64,000 bases of DNA from Gammaproteobacteria bacterium (GTDB lineage Bacteria; Pseudomonadota; Gammaproteobacteria; Pseudomonadales; UBA5518): NCBI GenBank assembly GCA_016718385.1, contig JADKDK010000008.1, positions 186,001-250,000 of the forward strand, given 5' to 3'. Below the pieces are notes generated by a model. The model saw only the letters and a program-made list of their open reading frames with translations. It did no database searches and was not told the origin of the DNA. Shown piece by piece: positions 33,264-44,025 of the stretch (its first letter is position 1; each line of letters opens with the position of its first letter). The position numbers and the translations under genes are program-made.

Positions 33264-34730
33264 TCAGGAAATGCCGAGCGAGCCCCACATCTCGTCGATG
33301 CGCTGCTTGACTGCCGCATCCATCGCAATCGGGCGGCCCCACTCGCGCGTGGTCTCGCCGGGCAGCTTGTTGGTGGCGTCGAAGCCGACCTTGCCGCCGA
33401 GGCCCGCCACGGGCGAGGCGAAGTCGAGGTAGTCGATCGGGGTGTTCTCGAGCAGCAGCGTGTCGCGCTTGGGGTCCATGCGCGTGGTCATGGCCCAGAT
33501 CACGTCCTTCCAGTCGCGCGCGTTGATGTCGTCGTCGGTCACGATCAGGAACTTCGTGTACATGAACTGGCGCAGGAAGGACCACGCCGCCATCATCACG
33601 CGCTTGGCGTGCCCCGGGTACTGCTTCTTCATCGTGATCACCGCGAGGCGGTACGAGCAGCCCTCGGGCGGCAGGTAGAAGTCCACGATCTCCGGGAACT
33701 GCCGCTGCAGCAGCGGCACGAACACCTCGTTCAGCGCCGCGCCCAGCACCGCGGGCTCGTCCGGCGGGCGACCGGTGTAGGTGCTGTGGTAGATCGGGTT
33801 GTCGCGATGCAGCAGGCGCTCGACCGTGAACACCGGGAAGCGCTCCACCTCGTTGTAGTAACCGGTGTGGTCACCGAAGGGGCCCTCCTCGGCGAAATCG
33901 TCGGGGTAGATGTGGCCTTCCAGCACGATCTCGGCGCTCGCGGGCACCTGCAGGTTGCCCACGCCGGCGTTGACCAGCAGCGTCTTAGAGCCGCGCAGCA
34001 GCCCGGCGAAAGCGTATTCGGACAGCGTGTCCGGCACCGGCGTGACGGCGCCGAGAATAGTCGCGGGATCGGCGCCCAGCGCCACCGCCACCGGGTAGGG
34101 CTTGCCGGGGTTCTGCTGCCTGAACTCCTGGAAATCCAGCGCGCCGCCGCGGTGTGACAGCCAGCGCATGATCAGGCGGTTGCGGCCGATCAACTGCATG
34201 CGGTAGATGCCGAGGTTCTGCCGTTCCTTGTGCGGGCCGCGCGTGATCACCAGCGGCCAGGTCACCAATGGCCCCACGTCGCCGGGCCAGCAGGTCTGGA
34301 TCGGGAGCATCGTGAGATCTACGTCGTCGCGCTCGATGATGTTGTCGTGGATCTCGCCGCGCGCGACCACCTTCGGCGACATCGTCAGCACCTGGCGGAA
34401 GATCGGCAGCTGGTTCCACGCCTCGCGCATGCCGCGCGGCGGATCGGGCTGGCGCAGGAAGGCGAGCAGCTCGCCGATCTCGCGCAGGCTCGCGGTATCC
34501 GAGCGGCCCATGCCGCGCGCGACGCGCAGCTCCGTGCCGAACAGGTTCGCGAGCAGGGGAATCTTCGAGCCCTTCGGGTTCTCGAACAGCAGCGCGGGGC
34601 CGCCCGCGCGCAGCGTGCGGTCGCAGATCTCGGTGATCTCGAGATGCGGATCGACGGGAACCGCGATCCGCTTCAGCTCGCCGGCGGCTTCCAGCGCCTT
34701 GATGAACTCGCGCAGGTCGCGGTACGACAT
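33264..34730 (-). CDS. ubiD: UbiD-family prenylated-FMN decarboxylase
   Basis: A 488-residue 4-hydroxy-3-polyprenylbenzoate decarboxylase of ubiquinone synthesis. The start MSYRDLREFIKALEAAGELKRI and the prFMN active-site region EEGPFGDHTGYY (two catalytic Glu) are diagnostic, and length equals that of Escherichia coli UbiD. It needs UbiX-made prenyl-FMN. It lies downstream of rho on the same strand with a 22-bp gap, as in Pseudomonas. Next to it begins the gene graveyard. Confidence 0.96.
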   Translation of the reverse strand: MSYRDLREFIKALEAAGELKRIAVPVDPHLEITEICDRTLRAGGPALLFENPKGSKIPLLANLFGTELRVARGMGRSDTASLREIGELLAFLRQPDPPRGMREAWNQLPIFRQVLTMSPKVVARGEIHDNIIERDDVDLTMLPIQTCWPGDVGPLVTWPLVITRGPHKERQNLGIYRMQLIGRNRLIMRWLSHRGGALDFQEFRQQNPGKPYPVAVALGADPATILGAVTPVPDTLSEYAFAGLLRGSKTLLVNAGVGNLQVPASAEIVLEGHIYPDDFAEEGPFGDHTGYYNEVERFPVFTVERLLHRDNPIYHSTYTGRPPDEPAVLGAALNEVFVPLLQRQFPEIVDFYLPPEGCSYRLAVITMKKQYPGHAKRVMMAAWSFLRQFMYTKFLIVTDDDINARDWKDVIWAMTTRMDPKRDTLLLENTPIDYLDFASPVAGLGGKVGFDATNKLPGETTREWGRPIAMDAAVKQRIDEMWGSLGIS

Positions 34731-34752
34731 GGCGCGGTACGTCCTGCGAGGT

Positions 34753-36012
<1,260 letters not shown>

Positions 36013-36273
36013 GTGTGTTGGTGTGGTGTGCTGGATGGGAAGAATGGATTTGTGCGTTGCCGGAAGGCGGCACGCGGAGATGCCAGCTAGTCACGCCGAG
36101 AAGCGCAGATCCAGTCGCGGAAACAGGGGTTGAAGCGGCAGATCAGGAGTGGCTGGACAGGCTGGCTACGTTCGAACGGGGGCAAATGTAGCACGCGCTC
36201 CCGGCGCCAGTCCAGCACCCCGGGCGTCGCGTGGCGCAGGCCCTCGACGGGCCCGCGCACGCACGATCGGGAC
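36013..36273. other. Intergenic trxA-rho region
   Basis: No gene is seen in these 261 bp. It should hold the rho promoter and leader, which in other bacteria is subject to Rho autoregulation. The half near rho is GT-rich on the plus strand, hence C- and A-rich in the transcript (consistent with rut-like sequence), but no element could be pinned down. Confidence 0.4.
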
Positions 36274-36603
36274 TCAGGCGATGGCCGAGTCGATGAACGC
36301 GGCGAGCTGCGAACGCGATACCGCGCCCACCTTGGTCGCCTCGGCGTTGCCGTCCATGAAGATCATCAGCGTCGGGATGCCGCGGATCGCAAAGCGCGCA
36401 GGCGTCTCGCCGTTGGCGTCCACGTCCATCTTGCAGACTTTCAGCCGTCCGGCGTACTCGCGCGCGATCTCGTCGAGCACCGGCGCGATCATCTTGCATG
36501 GTCCGCACCACTCGGCCCAGTAGTCCACGAGGACGGGAAGCTTGGACTTCAGGACTTCCTCCTCGAAGGAGGCGTCGGTGACGTGGACAATATGCTCGCT
36601 CAT
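36274..36603 (-). CDS. trxA: Thioredoxin 1
   Basis: A 109-residue cytosolic disulfide reductase with the active site WCGPC (Cys33 and Cys36), Asp27 in VLVDYWA and the cis-Pro loop RGIPTLMIF. Length and motif spacing are standard. The start ATG 36603 gives MSEHIVHVTDASFEEEVLKS. It sits directly upstream of rho, the order found in Pseudomonas and Escherichia. Confidence 0.98.
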   Translation of the reverse strand: MSEHIVHVTDASFEEEVLKSKLPVLVDYWAEWCGPCKMIAPVLDEIAREYAGRLKVCKMDVDANGETPARFAIRGIPTLMIFMDGNAEATKVGAVSRSQLAAFIDSAIA

Positions 36604-36761
36604 CGGTATCTCCGGATGCGTTGCGGGTGAGGTCGGGGCCGTGCGCGAATCATAGCACCCGGGCATCATGTGCTGTGAAGATGGGGATTGGCGCGGTGCG
36701 TTTCAAGCGCGACAACCCATACGCCGTCAGGCGAGAGTCCGGTTGCATGCACGGGGGGATC

Positions 36762-37250
36762 ATGGACACGGAGGAATTCTGGGAGTTCGCGCTCCTACGC
36801 TACGCGCGTCCCGGCGTGGCGCAGTGCTGCGTGGCGCTCCAGGACGCGCACGGCGCGAACGTGATGCTGTTGCTGTACTGCGCCTGGCGCGCGCAGGGCG
36901 GCGAGTGCGTACGGGACGCGGCCCTGCGCCAGGCGACGGCGCGCCTCGAGCCGCTCGACCGTCACCTGGTGCGTCCGCTGCGCGCGGCGCGGCGCGCAAT
37001 CCGTCGCGCCGCCGATGCGCTCGACTCCCCCGCGCTTGCCGTCGGCGCCGATCGCCTGATGCAGGCGGAGCTCGCGGCCGAGCGGCGCCAGGCCAGGCTG
37101 CTCGCGGACGGAGCATCGTCGCTGCGCGCAGGGCCCGCGCGCGCATGCGCGGCGCAATCGCTCGCCGCATGCCTCGAAGGCTGCGGCACGGGCCCCGCGC
37201 AGGCACGGATGGAAGGCGCGCGGTTGGCCGCGCTGGTATTCGATTGCTGA
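36762..37250 (+). CDS. TIGR02444-family protein
   Basis: A 162-residue protein recognised from EFWEFALLRYARPGVAQCCVALQDAHGANVMLLLYCAWRA, the TIGR02444 signature. It is an all-helical, Ala-, Arg- and Leu-rich protein found near rho/trxA or algQ in gammaproteobacteria, with no known function. ATG 36762 is preferred over ATG 36747 five codons earlier because the family begins close to it. It is divergent from trxA. Confidence 0.82.
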   Translation: MDTEEFWEFALLRYARPGVAQCCVALQDAHGANVMLLLYCAWRAQGGECVRDAALRQATARLEPLDRHLVRPLRAARRAIRRAADALDSPALAVGADRLMQAELAAERRQARLLADGASSLRAGPARACAAQSLAACLEGCGTGPAQARMEGARLAALVFDC

Positions 37251-37339
37251 GCTCGGGCGGCGCATATCCAAGCGCGCGGGGCCTCATGTATGATGCGGCG
37301 CTTCCGCGCATGCGCGCGTCACACCCCCGAGGACTCCAG

Positions 37340-38098
37340 ATGAACCGTTCCGTTTCCTTGCCCGTGGCATTCTGCGTGTCGCTGCTCGCGCTCGCGGGCT
37401 GCAATGAATCCAAAGCGCCCGAAGATGCCGCCAAGGCCGAAGGCGGCGCCGCGATCAGCACCGATGCCCAGCGCATGGGTTACAGCCTCGGCGCCTCGAT
37501 GGGCCGCCAGTTCCGCAACGACAAGCTGCAGGTCGATGCCGACGCATTGGCCAGAGGCGTGCGCGAGGGCTTCACTGCCGACAAGCTGGCCCTGACGGAC
37601 GAGGAAGTGACCGCCGGCATGCAACAGTTGCAGAAGTCGCACTCCGAGCGCATGCAGGCCGAACAGAAGGCCGCTGCCGACAAGAACCTCGCCGAGGGCG
37701 AGGCCTTCCTCAAGGACAACGCCGCCAAGGAAGGCGTGGTAACCACGGAAAGCGGTCTGCAGTACAAGATCGTCACCGCCGGCGAAGGTCCGAAGCCGGG
37801 CGCCGAGGATGTGGTCAAGGTGCACTATCGCGGCACGCTGATCGACGGCACCGAGTTCGACAGCTCCTACAAGCGCAACGAGCCGGTGACCTTCCCGGTC
37901 GGCGGCGTGATCCCGGGCTGGGTCGAGGCACTGCAACTGATGCCGGTTGGCTCGAAGTGGGAACTCTACATCCCCTCGGGCCTGGCTTACGGCCCCGGCG
38001 GCGCGGGCAACCAGATCGGGCCGAACTCGGCGCTGAAGTTCGAAGTGGAACTCCTGTCGATCGAGCCCAAGGAGGCGACCGAAGCGGCTAAGGAGTAA
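37340..38098 (+). CDS. FKBP-type peptidyl-prolyl isomerase (FkpA/FklB-like), lipoprotein
   Basis: A 252-residue envelope proline isomerase and chaperone. A signal peptide with lipobox LALAGC (Cys21) is followed by the helical FKBP_N dimerisation domain (MGYSLGASMGRQFR to EGEAFL) and a C-terminal FKBP domain (VKVHYRGTLIDGTEFDSS, PVGGVIPGWVEALQLM, GLAYGPGGAG). The FK506-pocket Tyr, Asp and Trp are present. Its last 11 bp overlap, tail to tail, the WD40 gene on the other strand. Confidence 0.94.
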   Translation: MNRSVSLPVAFCVSLLALAGCNESKAPEDAAKAEGGAAISTDAQRMGYSLGASMGRQFRNDKLQVDADALARGVREGFTADKLALTDEEVTAGMQQLQKSHSERMQAEQKAAADKNLAEGEAFLKDNAAKEGVVTTESGLQYKIVTAGEGPKPGAEDVVKVHYRGTLIDGTEFDSSYKRNEPVTFPVGGVIPGWVEALQLMPVGSKWELYIPSGLAYGPGGAGNQIGPNSALKFEVELLSIEPKEATEAAKE

Positions 38099-39068
38099 GG
38101 CGCAGGCGGTGCACGAATCCGTCCGCCGACACGCTCAGGCAGGCGCCCTCCGCGGCGCCGAAGCCTACCGCCAGTATGTAGGCGCCTGAGCGTTTCCACT
38201 CGGCCCTGCGGGGCATCTCCCACTGCGCTCGCCGCTCGAGTGCAGGCAGCTCCCATAATTGAACCCGCCGGTCGGTCGTGCCGGTGAGCAGCCGTGTGCC
38301 GTCGGCTGAGAACGCCGCGGCGGTCCACGTCTCACCGCGCGTGACGCGCGCGCGAAACGCCGGCAGTGCGCCGAGCTCGCGCCCCGACAACGTGTCCCAC
38401 ACCACCGCGCGGTCGTATTTGCTGACGCTGAGCGCGCGCGAGCCGTCAGGCGCCAGCGCGACCAGGCGCACGTCGGCGTCGTGCTGCCAGCGCTGCAACT
38501 GCGCGCCGCTCGCCACGTCCCAAAGCCTGGCACTGCGGTCCTCGCTGCCGCTGAGCGCCAGGCGCGCATCGGCGTCCAGCGCCACGCTGCGCACCCGCCC
38601 CTCGTGGGCGAACACGCGCCTGATGCCGCCCTTGCGCGCATCGAAAAGCACCGCGGTATCGTCGCTGAGCCCCAGCAGGGCGAGCCGTCCGCCGGGTCCG
38701 AGCGCGATCGCGTTCACCTTGGCCGGCGCGGTGAAGTAAGTGATCGCCCCGCCGCTGGCCGTATCCCACAGCACCAGCGTGTCATGCGAAGCCGTCATCA
38801 CCGCATCGCCTCCGGGCGCGAAGGCCACGACAGTGATCGGCGTGCTTTCGCCGGCGCGGTGATTCCAGTTGAAGCGGCGTTGATCGGTATCCAGTTCCCA
38901 CAGGCTGCCGCCGTGACGCAGCGAACCGATCACGGCCTGGCGGCCATCGGGCGAGAGCGCGGCGCTGAACGCGCCGGGCTCGGCGACTTCGAGACTCGCC
39001 AGCGGCGCATCGCGCGATCCGCAGGCGGCCAGCCCGAGGCAGAGGGCCAGCGCGATCGCGCGGTGCAA
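38088..39068 (-). CDS. WD40-repeat lipoprotein
   Basis: A 326-residue predicted lipoprotein (lipobox LGLAACGS) with about seven WD40-like repeats, seen as recurring GS..LWELDT, TLVLWDTAS, SARLWDVAS, AVVWDTLSG and VQLWELP units, so a complete beta-propeller in the periplasm. No catalytic motif is present; a scaffold or binding role is likely. The start is probably TTG 39068; no ATG precedes the signal peptide. It follows the Rsd-like gene almost without gap. Confidence 0.78.
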   Translation of the reverse strand: MHRAIALALCLGLAACGSRDAPLASLEVAEPGAFSAALSPDGRQAVIGSLRHGGSLWELDTDQRRFNWNHRAGESTPITVVAFAPGGDAVMTASHDTLVLWDTASGGAITYFTAPAKVNAIALGPGGRLALLGLSDDTAVLFDARKGGIRRVFAHEGRVRSVALDADARLALSGSEDRSARLWDVASGAQLQRWQHDADVRLVALAPDGSRALSVSKYDRAVVWDTLSGRELGALPAFRARVTRGETWTAAAFSADGTRLLTGTTDRRVQLWELPALERRAQWEMPRRAEWKRSGAYILAVGFGAAEGACLSVSADGFVHRLRLTP

Positions 39069-39070
39069 GA

Positions 39071-39532
39071 TCAGGCGACCGCGCGTCCGGCCATGTGCAG
39101 GCGACGGATCAGCGCGTCTTCCCAGTCGAAGCGCGATGCCAGCACCTGGCCGAGCGTCGAGAGGTCCTGCGCGAGCGCGCGCCCGCTGCCGCCGTTGAAG
39201 TAGTGATCGTTGAAGTCGAGCGCGACGGCCGTGGTCGGCACGATCCTGGCGTACAGGTCGGCCGCCTCGCGGCAACGCTTCGCGCCGAAACGCTCGCCTT
39301 CGTCCAGCAGGGCGCAGTAGATCTCGAAGTGCCCGGCCGACACGTAATCGACGAGAACCTCGCAGAAGCGGTCGAGCTTCTGGCGCGCCGCGCTGCGATG
39401 CGGGCCGCTCCTGACCACGGCGCCCAGCTCGCACAGCAGGCTCAGCAGCTGTTGCCGATCCCCGAGCCAGCGCTGCAGCAGGCTGTCCACCGCGCGCCAG
39501 TGATCGCCATTGCGCGTAACTTTTCTGCCCAT
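39071..39532 (-). CDS. rsd: Rsd/AlgQ-family anti-sigma-70 regulator
   Basis: A 153-residue protein of the Rsd/AlgQ family, which binds the housekeeping sigma factor and shifts RNA polymerase towards alternative sigmas in stationary phase. Recognised from SLLQRWLGDRQQLLSLLCELGAV and LDRFCEVLVDYVSAGHFEIYCALLDEG, close to the AlgQ pattern. ATG 39532 (MGRKVTRNGDHW) was chosen; ATGs at 39538 and 39583 are alternatives. Neighbouring FKBP and DsbB-type genes also flank algQ in Pseudomonas. Confidence 0.88.
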   Translation of the reverse strand: MGRKVTRNGDHWRAVDSLLQRWLGDRQQLLSLLCELGAVVRSGPHRSAARQKLDRFCEVLVDYVSAGHFEIYCALLDEGERFGAKRCREAADLYARIVPTTAVALDFNDHYFNGGSGRALAQDLSTLGQVLASRFDWEDALIRRLHMAGRAVA

Positions 39533-39655
39533 GCCCATCCCCTTGCCGCCATCCGGATCGATGCCCGGTCGCCGTTTGACCAAAGTGTTGTCAATCAGGA
39601 GACTAGCAATAAATTGATGACAAACAACTTTAAGTTCAGGACATAAGGGGAAAAT

Positions 39656-40156
39656 TCACGTTCGGGGGCGAAGGGCGCTCCATGCGGCCAGCGTCGCGAT
39701 GACCGCGAAGGCCAGCAGCGTCCAGCCGGGTATGGCAACGCCGAGGAAAGCCCAATCCACTTCCGCGCAGTTGCCGTCACCGCGCAGCAGCAGCAGCAGG
39801 GCATCCTTCAGGGGAAAGGCGTCGAACATGTAGGCCAGGTCCGGTCCGCAGGCGGGCGCCTGCCCCGGGGGCAGGCTCTGCAGCCAGAGATGGCGCAACG
39901 AAAAGCCGCCGCCGACCAGGCACCACAGCGTCACCAGTGAACCGTACACGCGGATGCCGGCGCGACCCGGGCCGTGCAGCGCCGCCACCAGCGCGCTGAG
40001 CCCCGCCAGCGTGATGAATATGCGCTGCGTCATGCACAGCGGGCACGGTTCGAGGCCTTCGGCATACTGCAGCCAGTAACCGAAGCCCATCATCAGGGCG
40101 GTGGCGATGAAAATTCCCAGGAAGACCTGGCGGGACCTGATCCAGGCGGGCAGCAT
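39656..40156 (-). CDS. dsbB: DsbB-family disulfide oxidoreductase
   Basis: A 166-residue inner-membrane protein with four helices that re-oxidises DsbA and passes electrons to quinone. The redox pairs are C38-PL-C41 (EPCPLCMTQRIF) in the first periplasmic loop and Cys103/Cys130 in the second (APACGPDLAYMFDAFP, GDGNCAEVDW). Length is normal. It is transcribed towards the Rsd-like gene across an A+T-rich gap that probably carries the rsd promoter, as in the Pseudomonas algQ-dsbH pair. Confidence 0.94.
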   Translation of the reverse strand: MLPAWIRSRQVFLGIFIATALMMGFGYWLQYAEGLEPCPLCMTQRIFITLAGLSALVAALHGPGRAGIRVYGSLVTLWCLVGGGFSLRHLWLQSLPPGQAPACGPDLAYMFDAFPLKDALLLLLRGDGNCAEVDWAFLGVAIPGWTLLAFAVIATLAAWSALRPRT

Positions 40157-40274
40157 CCGATTCTCGACTCCATGAACGCGTGACGGGCGCTCACGCTATG
40201 TGAAGCGTCGGCGACGGTCAATCGCCGCGACGCCATCGTGTATCCTTTGTCGCTCAACCGCCGGGGATATCCGC

Positions 40275-40703
40275 ATGTCGATCGCGCGCCGCGCCTGCCT
40301 GATGCTCCTGTGCCTGCTGCCACTGATGGCGCAGGCGAAATCCGCGGAGAAAACCGAGGAGGGCGGGCCGGATTTCGAGTACATCGAGATGCAGCCTGCC
40401 TTCGTGGTCAATTTCGGCACCTCCGGTCGCATCGGCTACCTCAAGACCGAGGTGTCGCTGCGCGTTGCCGCGGAGGCCGTCGCCGCGGTCGAGCTGCACA
40501 TGCCCGCGCTGCGCCACGAACTCATCATGCTGCTCAGCGGGCAGAGCGCCGAAGCGCTGGCCGCGCCGGAGCAGCGCGAGGCGCTGCGGCTTGCAGCACT
40601 GGAAGCCGTGCGCAGGGTGATCGCGACGGCGGCCGGCGACGCCGCGCCCGCGCAGTCGGGCGTAACGGACCTGCTGTTCACCTCGTTCATCCTGCAGCGC
40701 TGA
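40275..40703 (+). CDS. FliL-like flagellar basal-body-associated protein
   Basis: A 142-residue protein with a cleavable-looking signal peptide (MSIARRACLMLLCLLPLMAQA) and a FliL-type domain: FEYIEMQPAFVVNFG, GYLKTEVSLRV and LRHELIMLLSG. Classical FliL keeps a membrane anchor, whereas this one ends its hydrophobic segment in a signal-peptidase-like site. Stand-alone FliL-like genes away from flagellar operons occur in Pseudomonas relatives. No other flagellar gene is in the window. Confidence 0.82.
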   Translation: MSIARRACLMLLCLLPLMAQAKSAEKTEEGGPDFEYIEMQPAFVVNFGTSGRIGYLKTEVSLRVAAEAVAAVELHMPALRHELIMLLSGQSAEALAAPEQREALRLAALEAVRRVIATAAGDAAPAQSGVTDLLFTSFILQR

Positions 40704-40713
40704 GAGGCGCCTC

Positions 40714-41298
40714 TCAGAGCCTGAACTCCGGCGCGCCGGCGATCTCGACCAGCTGCGGATAGAACGCGAGGAAGGACTCCTCGAACTCCCTCATCCGCGA
40801 CCACGCCACGGCGATGGCGGAACGCATCGCCCGCGGCTGGCGTAGCACTTCCCCCAGGCGCTCCAGCGTGCCTTCCAGCACCTCGACCTCGCCATAGCGG
40901 CAGAGCAGGTCGTGCTCGACGATGCGACGCGCCTGGCGCGCCGCCGCCGGCGGCAACGTCGCCGCGTGCCGCTCGAGGATGAGGCAGACGCGCGTGCTGA
41001 ACTCGCGCAGCGCCGGAGCATGGAACCGCTCCCAGTGCCGCGTGAGCAGGAAATCGAAGAAGAGGTCGATGACCACGCCGGCGAGGCGGCGCTCGCCGGG
41101 GCCGAAATGCACGCGCAGCGCGCGCAGGCGCTCGTGGCCGTCGGTGAATGCATCGACGCGCCGGTGCAGCCTGATGCCGCGCTCCAGCGCCTGCGGCAGC
41201 GCCCCGGTGAGCGGTCCCTTCACGTAGTCACCGAGCAGCGCGCCCAAGACCAGGTGCTCGCATTCACCCGCGAGGTGGAAGTGCGCGAGGTGGTTCAC
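40714..41298 (-). CDS. acpH: Acyl carrier protein phosphodiesterase
   Basis: A 194-residue HD-like metal-dependent phosphodiesterase that removes 4'-phosphopantetheine from ACP. It starts MNHLAHFHLAGECEHLVLGALLGDYVKG and includes GIRLHRRVDAFTDGH with its His and Asp metal ligands, both diagnostic for AcpH. Length matches Escherichia coli AcpH (193). It starts 9 bp after the gshA stop and is probably co-transcribed. Confidence 0.93.
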   Translation of the reverse strand: MNHLAHFHLAGECEHLVLGALLGDYVKGPLTGALPQALERGIRLHRRVDAFTDGHERLRALRVHFGPGERRLAGVVIDLFFDFLLTRHWERFHAPALREFSTRVCLILERHAATLPPAAARQARRIVEHDLLCRYGEVEVLEGTLERLGEVLRQPRAMRSAIAVAWSRMREFEESFLAFYPQLVEIAGAPEFRL

Positions 41299-41307
41299 GC
41301 GCAGGAC

Positions 41308-42876
41308 CTACTGCGCGTAATAGTTCGCGAGGTAGGTTTCGAAAGGGACTGCGTCGGCCTGCTCGATGGCGCGCTGCGCGTCCAGCGACTCGGCCGCCAG
41401 GCGCTCGAAGTGCGCGCGCGAGACATCGTCGAGCGGGCGCGCCAGGAAGTGCTCGCGGTGTAGCCGCGACTGCGCCATCGCGAAGCGGAAGAAGGAGCCC
41501 TCGCCCGCGCGCAGCGCCTCGAGCACCCGCGCCGAGGGTGTCAGCGCGGGCTGCTCGAGCTTCAGCCGCTGCGCGGCGATGCTGTCGCGGTATTCGACGC
41601 CGTTGCGCGCGCGGTCGAGCAGCACGCCGATCGCCGCGATGTCATCGAGCATGCGCAGCCCGAGTTGCCGCAGCTCCACGCCAGTGCCGTCCGCCTGCGC
41701 CAGGTGCAGCCCGGGCTCGCGGCCGCGGTTGACCACGGTCAGCAGGTTCTCGCGCGCGAGCCGGCGCGCCGGCGCGTCCGAGGCCGGGCTCTGGTGCAGC
41801 AGGCAGAACAGCAGGAAGGCATCGAGGAAGCGCGCCGTGGGCCGCGCGATGCCGATCGGCTCGAAAGGGTCGAGGTCGAGGCAGCGCACCTCGATGTACT
41901 CCACGCCCCGCTCCTCCAGCGCGCGGCGCGGCGACTCGCCGCTGCGCGTGACCCGCTTGGGACGGATCGTGGCGTAGAACTCGTTCTCGATCTGCAGCAG
42001 GCTCGCGTTCAGCTGCCGCCAGTTGTCACCGTCGCGCACGCCGATGCGCTGGTACTCGGGGTGCGCCTCGGTGATCGCGCGCTGCAGCGCGCCGACGTAA
42101 TCACCGAGGCTGTTGTAGGGAATGTCAATGCTGCGCTGCGCGTTGCTCTGGTAGCCGAGGTCACCCATGCGCAGCGACGTGCCCCAGGGCGCATGCAGCG
42201 TGCCGGCGCCAAGCGGCTGCAGACCGTGCGCTCGCCCGGCCACGAAGGTGCCACACAACGCCGGCGAGGCGCCGAACAGGTAGACCAGCAGCCACGCGTG
42301 GCGGTGAAAATTGCGGATCAGCGAAAAATACTGCTCGGTCTTGAAATCCTGCAGCGTGAGCGTGTTTGCGGTTTCCGCGCGCAACCACTCCCAGAAATCG
42401 TCATCGAGCGAAAAGTTGTAGTGCAGGCCGGCGATCGTCTGCATCAGGCGCCCGTAGCGATGCCCCAGGCCGATGCGGTAGATCGTCTTCATGCGCGCGA
42501 CGTTGGAGTTGCCGTAGCGCGCGACCGGGATGTCCTCGTCCCTTTCCAGCACGCAGGGCATGCTCGAGGTCCACAGCAGTTCGTCGCCGATGCGCGGGTA
42601 GACGAAGCGGTGGATGCGATCGAGCTCGTCCAGCGTTTGCTCGAGCTCGGTGCCGGCGCCCGTGATGAACTCCAGCAGCGCCTCGGAATAATCGGTGGTG
42701 ATCGAGGCATGCGTCAGCGCCGAACCTAGCGCCGCGGGATGCGGCGTCTGTGCGAGCCGTCCCTGCGGCGTGATGCGCAGGCTTTCCTTCTCGATGCCAC
42801 GGCGGATGTAGCGCAGCAGCCTGCTGTTGTCGCCTCGATCCAGGGCAGCGAGCCGTTGTTCGAATTGCGCGTTCAC
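41308..42876 (-). CDS. gshA: Glutamate-cysteine ligase
   Basis: A 522-residue ATP-dependent enzyme making gamma-glutamylcysteine, first step of glutathione synthesis. It is the proteobacterial type 1 enzyme: RRGIEKESLRI at the ATP/Mg site, ALTHASITTDYSEALLEFIT, the long MKTIYRIGLGHRYGRLMQTIAGLHYNFS motif and PRRALEERGVEYIEVRCLDLDPF. Start GTG 42876 gives VNAQFEQRLAAL; the open frame upstream is not conserved. Length equals that of the Escherichia coli enzyme. Confidence 0.96.
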   Translation of the reverse strand: MNAQFEQRLAALDRGDNSRLLRYIRRGIEKESLRITPQGRLAQTPHPAALGSALTHASITTDYSEALLEFITGAGTELEQTLDELDRIHRFVYPRIGDELLWTSSMPCVLERDEDIPVARYGNSNVARMKTIYRIGLGHRYGRLMQTIAGLHYNFSLDDDFWEWLRAETANTLTLQDFKTEQYFSLIRNFHRHAWLLVYLFGASPALCGTFVAGRAHGLQPLGAGTLHAPWGTSLRMGDLGYQSNAQRSIDIPYNSLGDYVGALQRAITEAHPEYQRIGVRDGDNWRQLNASLLQIENEFYATIRPKRVTRSGESPRRALEERGVEYIEVRCLDLDPFEPIGIARPTARFLDAFLLFCLLHQSPASDAPARRLARENLLTVVNRGREPGLHLAQADGTGVELRQLGLRMLDDIAAIGVLLDRARNGVEYRDSIAAQRLKLEQPALTPSARVLEALRAGEGSFFRFAMAQSRLHREHFLARPLDDVSRAHFERLAAESLDAQRAIEQADAVPFETYLANYYAQ

Positions 42877-43056
42877 GTTGGTTTCCTGGCACTCCCGCGC
42901 GCGACCCGCGCCGGGGTCGCGAGAGTGTAGTGATGCCGCGCAGGCAAGTACAGCACTGCACTGCACCGGCGGCGGGCGCGGGTTGTTGCGCGTCTCGGGC
43001 GCGTGGTAGCTTTAGCGGCAACCCCCGATACCGACCATGCCACGGAGATTGAGGCA

Positions 43057-43959
43057 ATGCCAACTCCCCAGCCGGCGATTTTCCGCGAGAACACGCCGCA
43101 TCAGTATTTCCTCGAGTTTCACCTGCGCGCACGCTGGCAACCCGAGGAACTCAGGCGCGTTCTGGGGCAGGCGCTCGCCGCGCGTGCACCCGAAACCAGC
43201 CTCGTGCTGGCCTTCGGCCGCGACGCCTGGGAGCGTCTCGCGCCGCAGGAAGTGCCGGAGAACTTCATCGCGTTCCATCCGGTGCTCGGCAAGCAGGACC
43301 GCATCGCGCCCGGCACGCAGGGCGACATCCTGGTGTGGCTGCACGGCGAGCGTCACGACCTGAACGTCGCCTTCGCCATGGAGATCGGTCGCGCGCTCGC
43401 CGGCATAGCAACGCTCGAGCTCGAACTGCACGGCTTCACCTACCTCGATTCGCGCGACATGACGGGCTTCGTCGACGGCACCGAGAATCCGCACGACGAG
43501 GAGGCGCGCGCGGCCGCGCTGATCCCCGCGGGGCACACCGGAGCCGGCGGAAGCTTCGTGCTGACGCAGCAGTGGATGCACGACCTCGAGCGTTTCGGCG
43601 CGCTGGGCCAGGCGGAGCAGGAATCGGTGATAGGGCGCACCAAGCCCGACAGCATCGAGCTCGACGACGCGCCGCCGACGGCCCACGTGCGACGCACCGA
43701 CGTGCAGGTCGACGGCCAGGCGCTGAAGATCTACCGCCGCAGCGCGCCGTTCGGCGGCCTGCGCCAGCACGGGCTGTATTTCATCGCCTTTTCTCGCGAG
43801 ATCATGATCTTCGCGATGCAGCTCGATCGTATGTTCGGCTGCGCCGATGACGGCCTGATGGACCGCCTGACCGAATTCTCCACCCCCGTCTCGGGCGCCT
43901 ACTGGTTCGCGCCGCCGGTGGAATCACTGACCGCGCTCTTCGGCGACCATGCCGGCTGA
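43057..43959 (+). CDS. Dye-decolorizing peroxidase (DyP, class B)
   Basis: A 300-residue haem peroxidase. The distal motif GFVDGTENP carries the catalytic Asp, and the His of AHVRRTDVQ is the probable proximal ligand; the C-terminal FSREIMIFAMQLDRMFG is also family-typical. It has no signal peptide and no encapsulin-targeting tail, and no encapsulin gene lies nearby, so it is probably cytoplasmic. ATG 43057 was chosen at the family start, 18 codons inside the open frame. Confidence 0.92.
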   Translation: MPTPQPAIFRENTPHQYFLEFHLRARWQPEELRRVLGQALAARAPETSLVLAFGRDAWERLAPQEVPENFIAFHPVLGKQDRIAPGTQGDILVWLHGERHDLNVAFAMEIGRALAGIATLELELHGFTYLDSRDMTGFVDGTENPHDEEARAAALIPAGHTGAGGSFVLTQQWMHDLERFGALGQAEQESVIGRTKPDSIELDDAPPTAHVRRTDVQVDGQALKIYRRSAPFGGLRQHGLYFIAFSREIMIFAMQLDRMFGCADDGLMDRLTEFSTPVSGAYWFAPPVESLTALFGDHAG

Positions 43960-44025
43960 GCCGTGCGTCGCACCCACCGGGCGCGCTGAGGACAGCGCGA
44001 GCGCGCTACCCGAGGAAACGACCCG

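Noticed and set aside
43057..43959. DyP peroxidase as encapsulin cargo
   Set aside because: No encapsulin gene is nearby and the C-terminus lacks a targeting peptide.
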